Shown here: positions 1 to 8,166 of the stretch, piece by piece
How the letters are laid out: every line of letters starts with the position of its first letter
Numbering within the stretch: the first letter of the stretch is position 1
DNA from: Alphaproteobacteria bacterium
GTDB taxonomy: Bacteria; Pseudomonadota; Alphaproteobacteria; Paracaedibacterales; CAIULA01
Assembly (NCBI GenBank): GCA_947475175.1
Contig: CANJLN010000002.1
Location: 32,769 to 96,768, forward strand
DNA length: 64,000 nucleotides
Reading direction: 5' to 3'
Notes under the pieces: model-generated
The model's database searches: none
What the model was told of the DNA's origin: nothing
Seen by the model: only the letters and a program-made list of their open reading frames with translations
Position numbers and translations under genes: made by a program

Positions 1-354
1 GATATCTCTACTTACGCCATTGAGAATGCCAAGGAAGAAGTAAGACCATTTTTACAAGTGGGTAATGCTAACAAGCTACCTTTTGCTGACCAGGAATTTG
101 ATTTTGTTGTAAGTATTAACACACTTCACAATCTTTATCTTCCTGACCTATGGAAAGCTTTTCAAGAAATTGAAAGAGTTGGCAAAAATCAAGCGAAGCA
201 AGTCATTGTTGAAGCTTATAGAAATGAACGTGAAAAAGTAAATCTTATGTATTGGCAGTTAACATGTCGAGCATTTCATACACCAGAAGAATGGGAATGG
301 CTTATGCAGCAAACTGGATACAAGGGTGATCATTCTTTTATTTATTTTGAATAA
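1..354 (+). CDS. Class I SAM-dependent methyltransferase, 3'-end fragment
   Basis: The reading frame is open from the first base of the window to the TAA at 352-354, so the gene begins outside. The visible 117 residues look like the second half of a type 11 methyltransferase Rossmann fold: DIS-x-YAIE at the edge (end of strand 2), then VGNANKLPF followed by FDFVVSINTLHNL, the usual strand-4 region. The C-terminal part ends in YFE. The stop overlaps the next start (TAATG), so the two genes are translationally coupled. The substrate cannot be told. The GTG at 58 is an internal codon, not the start. Confidence 0.75.
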   Translation, partial: DISTYAIENAKEEVRPFLQVGNANKLPFADQEFDFVVSINTLHNLYLPDLWKAFQEIERVGKNQAKQVIVEAYRNEREKVNLMYWQLTCRAFHTPEEWEWLMQQTGYKGDHSFIYFE

Positions 355-1217
355 TGAATCAGAAAAAAGGACTTATCATTGGAGGAGATAGTCATCTTGG
401 AAAAGCTTTAATATCAAGGCTTGAAAAAGATGGCTGGGATATTTGGTCTACAACGAGACGATCTGAGCTAGCTACAAATAAGTCTCTTTTTCTTAATTTA
501 TTAAGGCCGGAGATGTCTGGGTGGCCCAAAGATTTTGATGTCATTTGGTTCTTAGCTGCTCAAACGAGTCAAGCAGCTTGTATGGCGAATCCAGAACAAA
601 GCCACGTAATGAATGTGGAATCTCCTATCCAAATGATGACAGCCTTTGGCAAGACAGACGCTCATATCATTTTTCCATCAACAAGTTTAGTTTTTTCAGG
701 TCATAAACCTTTTTCAACAATAAATGACCCTGTTAGCCCTGTTGGAATTTATGCTGAGCATAAAAATAAAGTTGAGGAATCCCTTCTTTCTTCTTCTATA
801 AAAAGAAAAACGATCATTCGCATTAGTAAAGTTTTGGATAAAAATACGATTCTTGTTCAGAAATGGATTCATTCACTTCAACAAGGAAAAGTAATTTATC
901 CCTTAGAAGATTTAAATTTCTCCCCTATTTCTTTAACAAAAGCAGTCGAAGTTCTGGTTCAAATTGCTCTCCAGAGAGCAGATGGTATTCTCCAAATCTC
1001 AAGCAGTGAACAATGTTCCTACGCTGATTTTAGTTATTTTTTGGCAAAATATTTAGGATTAGATACTGGGTTAATTGAGCCAAAAACAACAAAATATTTG
1101 GGGTTAACGAATATCTATTGTCCGTTGCACTCGACATTGGATAGTAGCTTAGTCAAAGAGAATCTTGGGATTCCTATCTCCACTATAGCTCAAACAATAC
1201 AAGAAATATTAGAGTAA
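354..1217 (+). CDS. NAD-dependent epimerase/dehydratase family (SDR) sugar reductase-like protein
   Basis: A 287-residue extended short-chain dehydrogenase. The N-terminus has a variant dinucleotide-binding loop (IIGGDSHLGKAL, residues about 8-19) and the catalytic Y-x3-K is visible as YAEHK near residue 139, preceded by an STS-type serine patch. Overall size and the late conserved region resemble dTDP-4-dehydrorhamnose reductase (RmlD) relatives, but no specific substrate is supported. It overlaps the preceding methyltransferase by one base. It lies back to back with the pgi end, only 5 bp away. It may belong to a polysaccharide or secondary-sugar operon to the left of the window. Confidence 0.7.
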   Translation: MNQKKGLIIGGDSHLGKALISRLEKDGWDIWSTTRRSELATNKSLFLNLLRPEMSGWPKDFDVIWFLAAQTSQAACMANPEQSHVMNVESPIQMMTAFGKTDAHIIFPSTSLVFSGHKPFSTINDPVSPVGIYAEHKNKVEESLLSSSIKRKTIIRISKVLDKNTILVQKWIHSLQQGKVIYPLEDLNFSPISLTKAVEVLVQIALQRADGILQISSSEQCSYADFSYFLAKYLGLDTGLIEPKTTKYLGLTNIYCPLHSTLDSSLVKENLGIPISTIAQTIQEILE

Positions 1218-1222
1218 TGCCT

Positions 1223-2476
1223 CTAGGCAGCGGCTTGTTGCAAATACTGCAAAGCTAAAATCTTACCTTCTTCCACAGCTGGTTGATTAAAAGGATCTAC
1301 TTCTAACAAATAAGCGGTCGCAATAGTTTCCAACATAAAATGCATCATCAACGCTCCTAGGTTTGTTGCATCCAATTTTTTAATTTGCAGCTGTCTTAAG
1401 GGGCATTTTTGAGTTCTCATAGTGTCGATGGTGGCTTTCTGTTCCGCAATCATCAATTCGCCCATGGTTTTTCCATTTAAACTCATAATGGCTCGATGGT
1501 CAAAACCCTCAAGAGACAAAGCCTTTAAGGGATACTGATTTTCAAGAGTAACAAAGGTAAAAAACTTATCGCGGGGGCCCGCTAAATAAAGCTGAAGCTG
1601 GGAATGTTGATCAACAGCACCTAGGGCACTGATGGGCGTTGTTCCGATGCCTTTGTCGTCCGGCCCCTTTTTCCCAATGCTTTCTGCCCATAATTGACAA
1701 AACCAATTAGAAAGAAGCTTTAAGCGATCGCTATAAACAAATAAAACGCTTTGGTTGATACCCTGTTTATAAAAAGCAATTTGCAGAGCGGCACCGATAA
1801 GGGGGGCGCAATACTGCAATGTTGACGCTCTGAGCATATCAAGCGTTTCTTGTGCACCTTTACGAAAAGCTTCAGCGTCAATGCCCGCGATAAAAGCAGG
1901 TAACATACCGACAACAGTAAAAGCTGAAAAACGACCCCCAATATCTTTTGGATGATCAAGACAGGGTAGGTTATGTTTTTTGGCTATTTCACGAATCGCG
2001 TTATCAGCATTTTCACTGACAATTAGAAAATGATCTTTTAAAGAAAGATCTTGCCACAGATCAAAACAGGTTAAAAGTTGCATTAAGGTTTCAGCCGTAT
2101 TGCCAGACTTTGAAATGGCAATAACCCCTGTTTTTTTCGGATCAATTCCTTTTAATGTTTTATTGAAAGTATGCGCATCAATGTTATCTAAAAAATGAAT
2201 ACGAGGCGTTTCTCTTTCTCTAAGAGCCAGTATCGCTTGCCCACCAAGACTTGATCCGCCTGTGCCTAAAATAATGACATCGTCAAATTTCTGGTAGCGT
2301 TTCGCTTCAGCTTTTATGTCTGTTAAATCACTATTCAAATCGCTCAGAAGAGGCAAGGAGGAATGTAATTCTTTTAAATAATTAAATGCTTTATCTGATT
2401 TTTCCCAAACCTTATTGAAATTATTTTCTTCAAGATTAGCCATATGCGATTTATCCATAAAGTGAAAAGTAATCAT
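1223..2476 (-). CDS. pgi: Glucose-6-phosphate isomerase
   Basis: A 417-residue protein with the tandem SIS-fold signatures of Pgi: ILGTGGSSLGGQA near residue 70, AISKSGNTAETL (phosphate-binding SxSGxT loop) near 120, DKGIGTTPISALGAVDQHSQ with the catalytic His, and a C-terminal EEGK with the conserved Lys. It interconverts glucose-6-P and fructose-6-P in the cytosol. It is shorter than the about 550-residue E. coli enzyme, as in many alphaproteobacteria. It is the last gene of a minus-strand run downstream of mlaF, 2 bp after that stop, so it is probably co-transcribed. It also supplies hexose phosphate for the nearby CDP-sugar genes. Confidence 0.93.
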   Translation of the reverse strand: MITFHFMDKSHMANLEENNFNKVWEKSDKAFNYLKELHSSLPLLSDLNSDLTDIKAEAKRYQKFDDVIILGTGGSSLGGQAILALRERETPRIHFLDNIDAHTFNKTLKGIDPKKTGVIAISKSGNTAETLMQLLTCFDLWQDLSLKDHFLIVSENADNAIREIAKKHNLPCLDHPKDIGGRFSAFTVVGMLPAFIAGIDAEAFRKGAQETLDMLRASTLQYCAPLIGAALQIAFYKQGINQSVLFVYSDRLKLLSNWFCQLWAESIGKKGPDDKGIGTTPISALGAVDQHSQLQLYLAGPRDKFFTFVTLENQYPLKALSLEGFDHRAIMSLNGKTMGELMIAEQKATIDTMRTQKCPLRQLQIKKLDATNLGALMMHFMLETIATAYLLEVDPFNQPAVEEGKILALQYLQQAAA

Positions 2477-2478
2477 AT

Positions 2479-3246
2479 TTAACCGTGTGTAAAAGGACCG
2501 TCAGGTAGGCCATTGATAAACTGATGAACGTACGGGTTTTCTGTTTTATCCATTTCTTTAACGGTACCCGTCCAGATCAATTTCCCGTCAAACAACAAAC
2601 CAACGCGATCAGCAATTTTGCGCAAACTGTTGATATCATGGGTGATAGTAATGGCGCTAGCACCTATATCTCTGACGCAACGAATAATGAGGTCATTAAT
2701 AGTTCCACTTACAATTGGATCAAGACCTGTTGTTGGTTCATCAAAAAAGATTACATCGGGGTTAGTCGCGAGAGCCCGTGCAAGAGCTACACGTTTTTGC
2801 ATGCCCCCTGATAATTCGGCTGGATAAATATCGGCAACACTTTTGGAAAGATCGACGGCATCAAGCTTTTCAAGAGCGATTTTTCTGGCATCTATTTTAC
2901 TAACTCTCATACCTTGCACAAGTCCAAAAGCTATGTTTTCAGCAACGGTCATACTATCAAAGAGAGCTCCTCCTTGAAATAGCATCCCAAAACGAGTTAG
3001 AAGTCTTTGGCGTTCAGAAGTAGATAATCCAACTAACTCTTGCCCCCGGATGGTTATTTTTCCAGAATCTACGGGTAAAAGACCAAGAATACACTTAATC
3101 AAAACAGACTTACCTGTTCCAGAACCTCCAATGATGACAAGAGATTCACCTTTGTTGAGTTCGAGGTCGACCCCATCCAAAACTTTCTTGTTACCAAAAG
3201 ATTTGGCAAGATTATGAACGCGTATTTGAGGAATTTTGTCAGTCAT
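2479..3246 (-). CDS. mlaF: Phospholipid-transport ABC ATPase MlaF
   Basis: ABC ATPase of the Mla/Ttg2 type, 255 residues. It has Walker A GGSGTGKS near residue 41, the signature LSGGMQKR near 144 and Walker B VIFFDEP followed by TTGLDP. It energises retrograde or anterograde phospholipid traffic between inner and outer membranes with permease MlaE, encoded immediately upstream. I chose the ATG at 3246 rather than the in-frame TTG at 3267, because the first seven residues are not conserved in the family and an AGG lies about 9 bases before the ATG. The MlaD-type substrate-binding protein is not next to it. Confidence 0.9.
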   Translation of the reverse strand: MTDKIPQIRVHNLAKSFGNKKVLDGVDLELNKGESLVIIGGSGTGKSVLIKCILGLLPVDSGKITIRGQELVGLSTSERQRLLTRFGMLFQGGALFDSMTVAENIAFGLVQGMRVSKIDARKIALEKLDAVDLSKSVADIYPAELSGGMQKRVALARALATNPDVIFFDEPTTGLDPIVSGTINDLIIRCVRDIGASAITITHDINSLRKIADRVGLLFDGKLIWTGTVKEMDKTENPYVHQFINGLPDGPFTHG

Positions 3247-3256
3247 GATCAAAGGC

Positions 3257-4033
3257 CTATTTTTCAAACAATAAAGTTGTTAAAGCGTAGTTCATAAACA
3301 AGATCAAAATTGAAGCCGATACAACAGCATTTGTTGTTGCGCGTCCAACTCCCTCAGCCCCTCTTCCAGAATTATAGCCATGATAACATCCCATCAGTGT
3401 GATCACGACACCAAATACCGAAGCTTTGATTAAACCAGAAATAACGTCATTCGCTTCAAGATATTTCCATGTTTGTTGTAGATAATTAGCGGGATTAAAA
3501 CCAAGTTTATAAATACCGACGATATAACCGCCAAAAACACCTATAATATCGGCAACCAAAACAAGAGCAGGCAGCATCAACAGACCCGCCAAAATGCGTG
3601 GCGCCACTAAATATTTAAAAGGATTGGTTGAAAGTGTGGTGAGGGCATCAATTTGTTCTGTCACACGCATGGTGCCAATTTCAGCTGCCATCGCGGCGCC
3701 AACACGGCCGGCAACCATAAGCCCCGCTAAAACAGGCCCTAATTCACGTGTCATCGAAAGAACAACAACGGTCGCAATAGCACTTTCAGCGGAAAAACGA
3801 GAAAACCCTGTGTAGCTTTGAAGAGCCAATACCATTCCCGTAAAGATTGCCGTGAGCCCGACAACAGGGAGAGAAAAATAGCCAATTTGCACAAGCTGCG
3901 TTAAAAGCTGACGACCATACCACGGAGGACGCAGACCATGCTTTATAGCGCTTAAAAAGAAAATAACAATACGTCCACAGTTGCTCAAGAACGCAAGGGT
4001 AATATGCCCAATATTCGTTAAAATACCTAACAC
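3257..4033 (-). CDS. mlaE: MlaE-type ABC transporter permease
   Basis: Integral membrane permease of the MlaE family, about 258 residues. The diagnostic blocks are IGYFSLPVVGLTAIFTGMVLALQ, the ELGPVLAGLMVAGRVGAA(M)AAE helix and TMRVTEQIDAL. It forms the inner-membrane core of the phospholipid transporter with MlaF. Two starts are possible: TTG at 4069, which would overlap alr by 43 bp, or GTG at 4033 with AGAGG placed 6-7 bases upstream and only 7 bp of overlap. I prefer the GTG, which gives the usual family length. It is followed by mlaF and pgi. Confidence 0.88.
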   Translation of the reverse strand: MLGILTNIGHITLAFLSNCGRIVIFFLSAIKHGLRPPWYGRQLLTQLVQIGYFSLPVVGLTAIFTGMVLALQSYTGFSRFSAESAIATVVVLSMTRELGPVLAGLMVAGRVGAAMAAEIGTMRVTEQIDALTTLSTNPFKYLVAPRILAGLLMLPALVLVADIIGVFGGYIVGIYKLGFNPANYLQQTWKYLEANDVISGLIKASVFGVVITLMGCYHGYNSGRGAEGVGRATTNAVVSASILILFMNYALTTLLFEK

Positions 4034-5142
4034 GATAGTGCCTCTGGCTGACTTTGGTGATTTTGACAATAAATTCTTTTCATACGTTTTCCCAATTTTA
4101 AAAGGATCTCGTGATTAATAGTCCCAGCGTACTTTGCCCAATCATCGATACCAATTTCATCGTCTAATAGAGTTGCCCACTCGCCAACTTGAATACCAGG
4201 AACATGAGTCACGTCTATCGTCACTAAATCCATTGATATGCGTCCAACAATAGGCGCTTTTATCTTTTCTTTGAGATGCACAAAAGCATCTTGATTCCCC
4301 ATATGCCATGGTACGCCATCTGCATAACCAATGGCAAGAGTGGCAAGACGCATTGGTGATTCAGCTCTGTAACTTTCTCCATATCCAACACTATCGCCAG
4401 GTTTTATATCCTGGATTTGTACAATTCGTGATTTAAGCTCCAGACAGGGTAAAAGTTTCCTTCGTTGTTCTATAACAGAGCTAAGCCCGTATAAACCAAT
4501 ACCAGGACGCGCCATATTAAAGTGATAAGATGGATTCAAAAAAATGCCATTTGAATTAACAAAACTCAAAGGAACTTTAGGATGATTTTTTTGGATGCTG
4601 TGCATAACACTGAGTTGTTTCGAATTAGCAAGGTGCTCTGGCTGGTCACTGCACGCTAGATGGCTCATGAAAAATTGCCAATCAATGAAAGGGTATTCTT
4701 TTTTCAAGAAGATCTGATAATCATCTAAAGGCAACCCGTGCCTATTCATCCCTGTATTGATATGAAGAATAGCAGGGAGTTGTTTCTTCTTTTCCTCTCC
4801 GTAAGCGTTCCATTCTTCGATTCCAACAAGAGTATTCAAAACGGGTATCAAGAATTGTTGATCATAAAAATCTGCCCATCCTTTTAGATAAGGGCCATTC
4901 AACACATAAATAGAAGTTTTGCACCCGGAAAGTGTCTTTTTAAGAACAATGGCTTCGTCTGTATAAGCCGTAAAAAAATGGCGGCACCCAGAATTGTAAA
5001 GTGTTGGAGCTATAGTTTCAGCTCCTAAACCGTAGGCGTCTGCTTTTAAAACAGCAGCGCACAAAGCTGGTTGAACTTGGCCTTTTAGAAACTGGTAGTT
5101 TGAGGCAATAGCATCTAAGTCAATCGTTAAAACAGAGGGCAT
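4027..5142 (-). CDS. alr: Alanine racemase
   Basis: A 371-residue fold-type III PLP enzyme that makes D-alanine for peptidoglycan. The PLP lysine lies in AVLKADAYGLG (Lys33) and the second catalytic residue is the Tyr of DSVGYGESY near 256; IGYADG and GRISMD are further family blocks. The C-terminus runs past the start region of mlaE and the upstream end abuts ruvB (1-bp overlap at 5142), so ruvA-ruvB-alr-mlaE-mlaF-pgi form one tight minus-strand unit. D-Ala synthesis agrees with the murein genes slt and PBP1A elsewhere in the window. Confidence 0.94.
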   Translation of the reverse strand: MPSVLTIDLDAIASNYQFLKGQVQPALCAAVLKADAYGLGAETIAPTLYNSGCRHFFTAYTDEAIVLKKTLSGCKTSIYVLNGPYLKGWADFYDQQFLIPVLNTLVGIEEWNAYGEEKKKQLPAILHINTGMNRHGLPLDDYQIFLKKEYPFIDWQFFMSHLACSDQPEHLANSKQLSVMHSIQKNHPKVPLSFVNSNGIFLNPSYHFNMARPGIGLYGLSSVIEQRRKLLPCLELKSRIVQIQDIKPGDSVGYGESYRAESPMRLATLAIGYADGVPWHMGNQDAFVHLKEKIKAPIVGRISMDLVTIDVTHVPGIQVGEWATLLDDEIGIDDWAKYAGTINHEILLKLGKRMKRIYCQNHQSQPEALSC

Positions 5143-6182
5143 TATCTTTTGCCCACAAACGTTAAAGTTTGTTCAGAAGGAGTTTTTAGAATGGGCATGC
5201 CTATATGTTCGTAAGCACGGTCTGTTAATGTCCGTCCACGCGGGGTTCGTTGGATAAACCCTTGTTGGATAAGATAGGGTTCAATCATTTCTTCAAGGGT
5301 ATCTCTTTGTTCCGAAAGAGCTGCGGCTAAGGTTTCTATACCAACAGGGCCACCTTTATAATACTCAGCAATGATTTTCAAATAACGAATATCTTGGGCA
5401 TCCAGGCCTAATGGATCCACATCAAGGCGATTTAATGCAGTTACAGCAACGGCTTCGCTAACAATGGATTCGTTCATAACACTAGCAAAGTCACGCACAC
5501 GCCTAAGCAAACGCCCAGAAATTCGAGGTGTTCCTCTGGAACGCCTTGCAATTTCACGTGCCCCGTCTTCAGCTAAAGAAAACTCTAAGATTTTAGCTGC
5601 GCGTTTGACAATCAGCATAAGCTCTTCATGTTCATAGAATTGCAATCTTAAGGGGATACCAAAGCGTTCTCTAAGCGGCTGCGTTAAAAGCCCTGCTCGG
5701 GTTGTAGCGCCCACAAGAGTGAAAGGAGGAAGATCAAGTCGGATTGAACGTGCCGCCGGCCCTTCACCTATCATGATATCAAGCTTAAAATCTTCCATAG
5801 CCGGATAGAGGACTTCTTCAACGGCCGGATTAAGACGGTGAATTTCATCAATGAACAGTACATCATGTGGCTGTAGGTTCGTTAAAACAGCGGCTAAATC
5901 CCCTGCTTTCGCAATGACAGGACCAGAAGTGGATCTGAAGCCAACACCCATTTCTTTGGCGATAATTTGAGCAAGAGTGGTTTTACCAAGACCCGGAGGA
6001 CCAAAGAGCAGTACATGATCCAAGGCTTCTTTTCTGTTTTTAGCAGCTTGGATAAAGACTTGAAGGTTTTCTCGAACAGACACTTGACCTGTAAAATCAC
6101 TCAAGGTTTGGGGCCTTAGAGCGGGTTCATACAGTTCTTTCTCTTCTGTGGTAACTTTAGTGTCCAAAAGTTCATTATCCAT
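5142..6182 (-). CDS. ruvB: Holliday junction branch migration ATPase RuvB
   Basis: A 346-residue AAA+ helicase motor with full-length architecture. It has Walker [10 protein letters not shown] at residues 61-69, Walker B as DEIH at 112-115, sensor I in the GATTRAG block, the arginine-finger region PLRERFG, and a C-terminal winged helix ending after RTPRGR. It drives branch migration with RuvA during recombination and repair. Its start overlaps the end of ruvA by 8 bp, indicating coupling. No ruvC is next to the pair in this window. Confidence 0.97.
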   Translation of the reverse strand: MDNELLDTKVTTEEKELYEPALRPQTLSDFTGQVSVRENLQVFIQAAKNRKEALDHVLLFGPPGLGKTTLAQIIAKEMGVGFRSTSGPVIAKAGDLAAVLTNLQPHDVLFIDEIHRLNPAVEEVLYPAMEDFKLDIMIGEGPAARSIRLDLPPFTLVGATTRAGLLTQPLRERFGIPLRLQFYEHEELMLIVKRAAKILEFSLAEDGAREIARRSRGTPRISGRLLRRVRDFASVMNESIVSEAVAVTALNRLDVDPLGLDAQDIRYLKIIAEYYKGGPVGIETLAAALSEQRDTLEEMIEPYLIQQGFIQRTPRGRTLTDRAYEHIGMPILKTPSEQTLTFVGKR

Positions 6183-6780
6183 TGATTACCTTTAAACTGG
6201 CCAATTTTTGCAAAGCCAAACGGATGAGTGTTTCTGCTGTTTCTTCTTTTCCTGAAGCATGAGAGATTTTAGAGAGAACAGTCGCTGCTTCGCTTTTAGA
6301 GTATCCTAATCCAACTAAGCCTGCCAGAGCGTCTTGAATACCGGAAGAAGACGTATTATGAGAAAGCGTAATGCTGAGGTTTTGTTTTTTATCTTTCAGT
6401 TCAAGAACTATGCGGCTTGCAACCTTAGCACCCACACCATCAGCTTGCATAAATGCTGCTTTGTCTTGGTGAAAAATGGCGTTAACCATCTCATCAGGTG
6501 TTAGAATAGAAAGGATGGCAAGGGCTACCTTAACGCCAACTCCCTGAACACCCAATAATGAACGAAAGCAAGTCCGTTCATTTTCATCATAAAATCCGCA
6601 AAGAAGTTGATTGTCTTGCCTGATGATATGTTCCGTAAAGAGAATAATTTTCTCTCCTGTTTTGGAAAAATGCGAGAGCGTTTTTGTTGAGGCATAAACA
6701 AGGTAACCAACACCACCCACATCAATGATGAGGTGATCTAATAAAACAGAATCTAAAGCGCCCGTCAGTTTTGCAATCAT
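6175..6780 (-). CDS. ruvA: Holliday junction DNA-binding protein RuvA
   Basis: A 201-residue tetrameric junction-binding subunit. The N-terminal OB-fold is visible ([12 protein letters not shown], then [12 protein letters not shown]), followed by the double helix-hairpin-helix ([16 protein letters not shown] and [17 protein letters not shown], the latter usually GIGKKTAERL). A flexible linker and the C-terminal UBA-like domain III ([15 protein letters not shown]) contact RuvB. It is the first gene of the ruvA-ruvB-alr-mla-pgi run. Upstream, 6807-6825 holds a 6-bp inverted repeat (ATTGTA/TACAAT) in the AT-rich leader that could be promoter or operator DNA. Confidence 0.96.
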   Translation of the reverse strand: MIAKLTGALDSVLLDHLIIDVGGVGYLVYASTKTLSHFSKTGEKIILFTEHIIRQDNQLLCGFYDENERTCFRSLLGVQGVGVKVALAILSILTPDEMVNAIFHQDKAAFMQADGVGAKVASRIVLELKDKKQNLSITLSHNTSSSGIQDALAGLVGLGYSKSEAATVLSKISHASGKEETAETLIRLALQKLASLKVING

Positions 6781-6871
6781 AGGTGAAAATTATTTAAGTT
6801 TTAAAGATTGTACAAAATATACAATACAGAATATACCGAAGACATTTCAAGGCGCGTGTTTAAAGTTGCTG

Positions 6872-8059
6872 TCAATTCAGTTCTGTGGGAGCAATAACTT
6901 TGATGGGCATGTAAACTTTTTGAGTCTCTTTATAGGCAGAAACATATGCTTTATTGGATGCCATCCATTTGTTCAAACCTTGTTTCCTACGCGATATAAT
7001 TTTCTTAACGTTTTGAGGTGTTAATAAAACACCAAAGTCAGGAATTTTTGAATTTGGTTTTCCATTTTTAAGGCTTTCTAAAACCATATTGCCAACGGTA
7101 ATGCTAGGGTGATGAGGATCCCACCAATAAGGATTTGGTTGATCTAGGCCGCCGAGAGATGAAAAATAGTAAACATTTGGGTAATGAGCCAGGCGTTTTA
7201 AAAAATATTCCAACATAACAAACTGCCCAGTTTCCATATAAAAGTGATCGGAAACTGGATGTTCAGGTAGAATGGTGATGATGAGAGTTACCCCATTTTT
7301 TTTGCATATATCATAGAGGTTGCTTAACTTATGAAAAAAAATTTTACCAAGTTTATGGAACTTATCTTGCCCTTCCTTCATCACATTATCTCCATAATTG
7401 GGAAACAGCCCTGATGAGTCACCTCCTTTTCGGAACAAATAACCTGTAGTAGAAATGTAATAATCAGCAAGTTCTTTTGAAAAATTCTTTTTAAGAGTTA
7501 GAAAAGAATCAAAAATTCCATCAATAGAAAAGAATTTGCATAAAATAACAAAAACCCTGGAGAAAGAACTTTCATAATACACATGATCGAGTGTTTGTCC
7601 AAGATCAGCTTCCTTTACTACCTCGAGATTTGTATTATGAAGTACCCAATACCTCCAAAAAACATCTAAAATAATATACTTAAGATTGGGATTACTTTGA
7701 ATATACTCTTGGATAAAAGCTGTATGATCATCAATGGTAGATGCCGGCACAGCTGCATTATAGGCTGGCGCAAAAACAGAATTATCTAAGACTACAGGAT
7801 TGAGAGACTGATGAGGACGTGAAGTCCCCATAAAAATTGTTTTTGGCTGCTTCCAATAAACTTCCCAAGGTTTTATAAGACGGTCAATATTAACCCGCTC
7901 ATATTTAATTTTATTAACTCTTGAAATTTCAAGCCCCCAAGGATTGATGCCATAAGGATCAATAAAAAGAATAAAGATAACAAAGCTGATTAATACAACT
8001 AACGATTTTCCAAACATTCCTGCTAAAAAACTCAAACTAGCTAAAGCTTTAATTTTCAT
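6872..8059 (-). CDS. SGNH-like membrane-anchored O-acyltransferase partner (paralogue 1)
   Basis: A 395-residue protein with one N-terminal membrane helix (about 14-34) and a periplasmic remainder. It carries MGTSRPHQS with candidate nucleophile Ser80 and a late DPHHPS (Asp314, His317) that fits the D-x-x-H of SGNH hydrolases, as in AlgX/AlgJ- or DltD-type partners of MBOAT acyltransferases. Its start overlaps by ATGA the frameshifted tail of paralogue 2, and the MBOAT gene lies just beyond. I infer that it moves or attaches acyl groups on the exported glycan. No exact family name is claimed. It is the last gene of the polysaccharide operon. Confidence 0.65.
   Translation of the reverse strand: MKIKALASLSFLAGMFGKSLVVLISFVIFILFIDPYGINPWGLEISRVNKIKYERVNIDRLIKPWEVYWKQPKTIFMGTSRPHQSLNPVVLDNSVFAPAYNAAVPASTIDDHTAFIQEYIQSNPNLKYIILDVFWRYWVLHNTNLEVVKEADLGQTLDHVYYESSFSRVFVILCKFFSIDGIFDSFLTLKKNFSKELADYYISTTGYLFRKGGDSSGLFPNYGDNVMKEGQDKFHKLGKIFFHKLSNLYDICKKNGVTLIITILPEHPVSDHFYMETGQFVMLEYFLKRLAHYPNVYYFSSLGGLDQPNPYWWDPHHPSITVGNMVLESLKNGKPNSKIPDFGVLLTPQNVKKIISRRKQGLNKWMASNKAYVSAYKETQKVYMPIKVIAPTELN
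7741..7972. repeat. Near-identical block shared with 8893-9124
   Basis: This segment matches 8893-9124 at an offset of 1152 bp with about seven mismatches by eye, including a run of over 100 identical bases at its right end. It covers the post-helix region and SGNH block I of the two paralogues. The flanking coding regions are far more diverged, so the block has been homogenised by gene conversion or comes from a recent partial duplication. Confidence 0.75.
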
Positions 8060-8166
8060 TTGGCGCCACCCAAAGGTAACTTTACTTTGTAATCAGGATA
8101 TTTATGACGGATTTTTTTATAAGCATCAATATAATGAGCATTATTTGAGCTCCATCTCTCTAGACC
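8056..8166 (-). pseudogene. Out-of-frame C-terminal tail of SGNH-like paralogue 2
   Basis: Read from 8166 down to the TGA at 8056-8058, this stretch encodes GLERWSSNNAHYIDAYKK followed by a short basic tail. It lines up with GLNKWMASNKAYVSAYKE in paralogue 1. The TGA overlaps the ATG of paralogue 1 as ATGA, the junction expected of an intact coupled gene. This shows that the upstream gene once ended here and that a single-base shift at 8167-8170 (ATAA on the coding strand, where three bases are expected) cut it. A sequencing or assembly error is the alternative. Confidence 0.6.

Noticed and set aside
6807..6825. ATTGTA/TACAAT inverted repeat before ruvA as an operator
   Set aside because: A 6-bp AT-rich repeat in an AT-rich leader is expected by chance. 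It is not a LexA-like box as far as I can tell, so it is mentioned only under ruvA.
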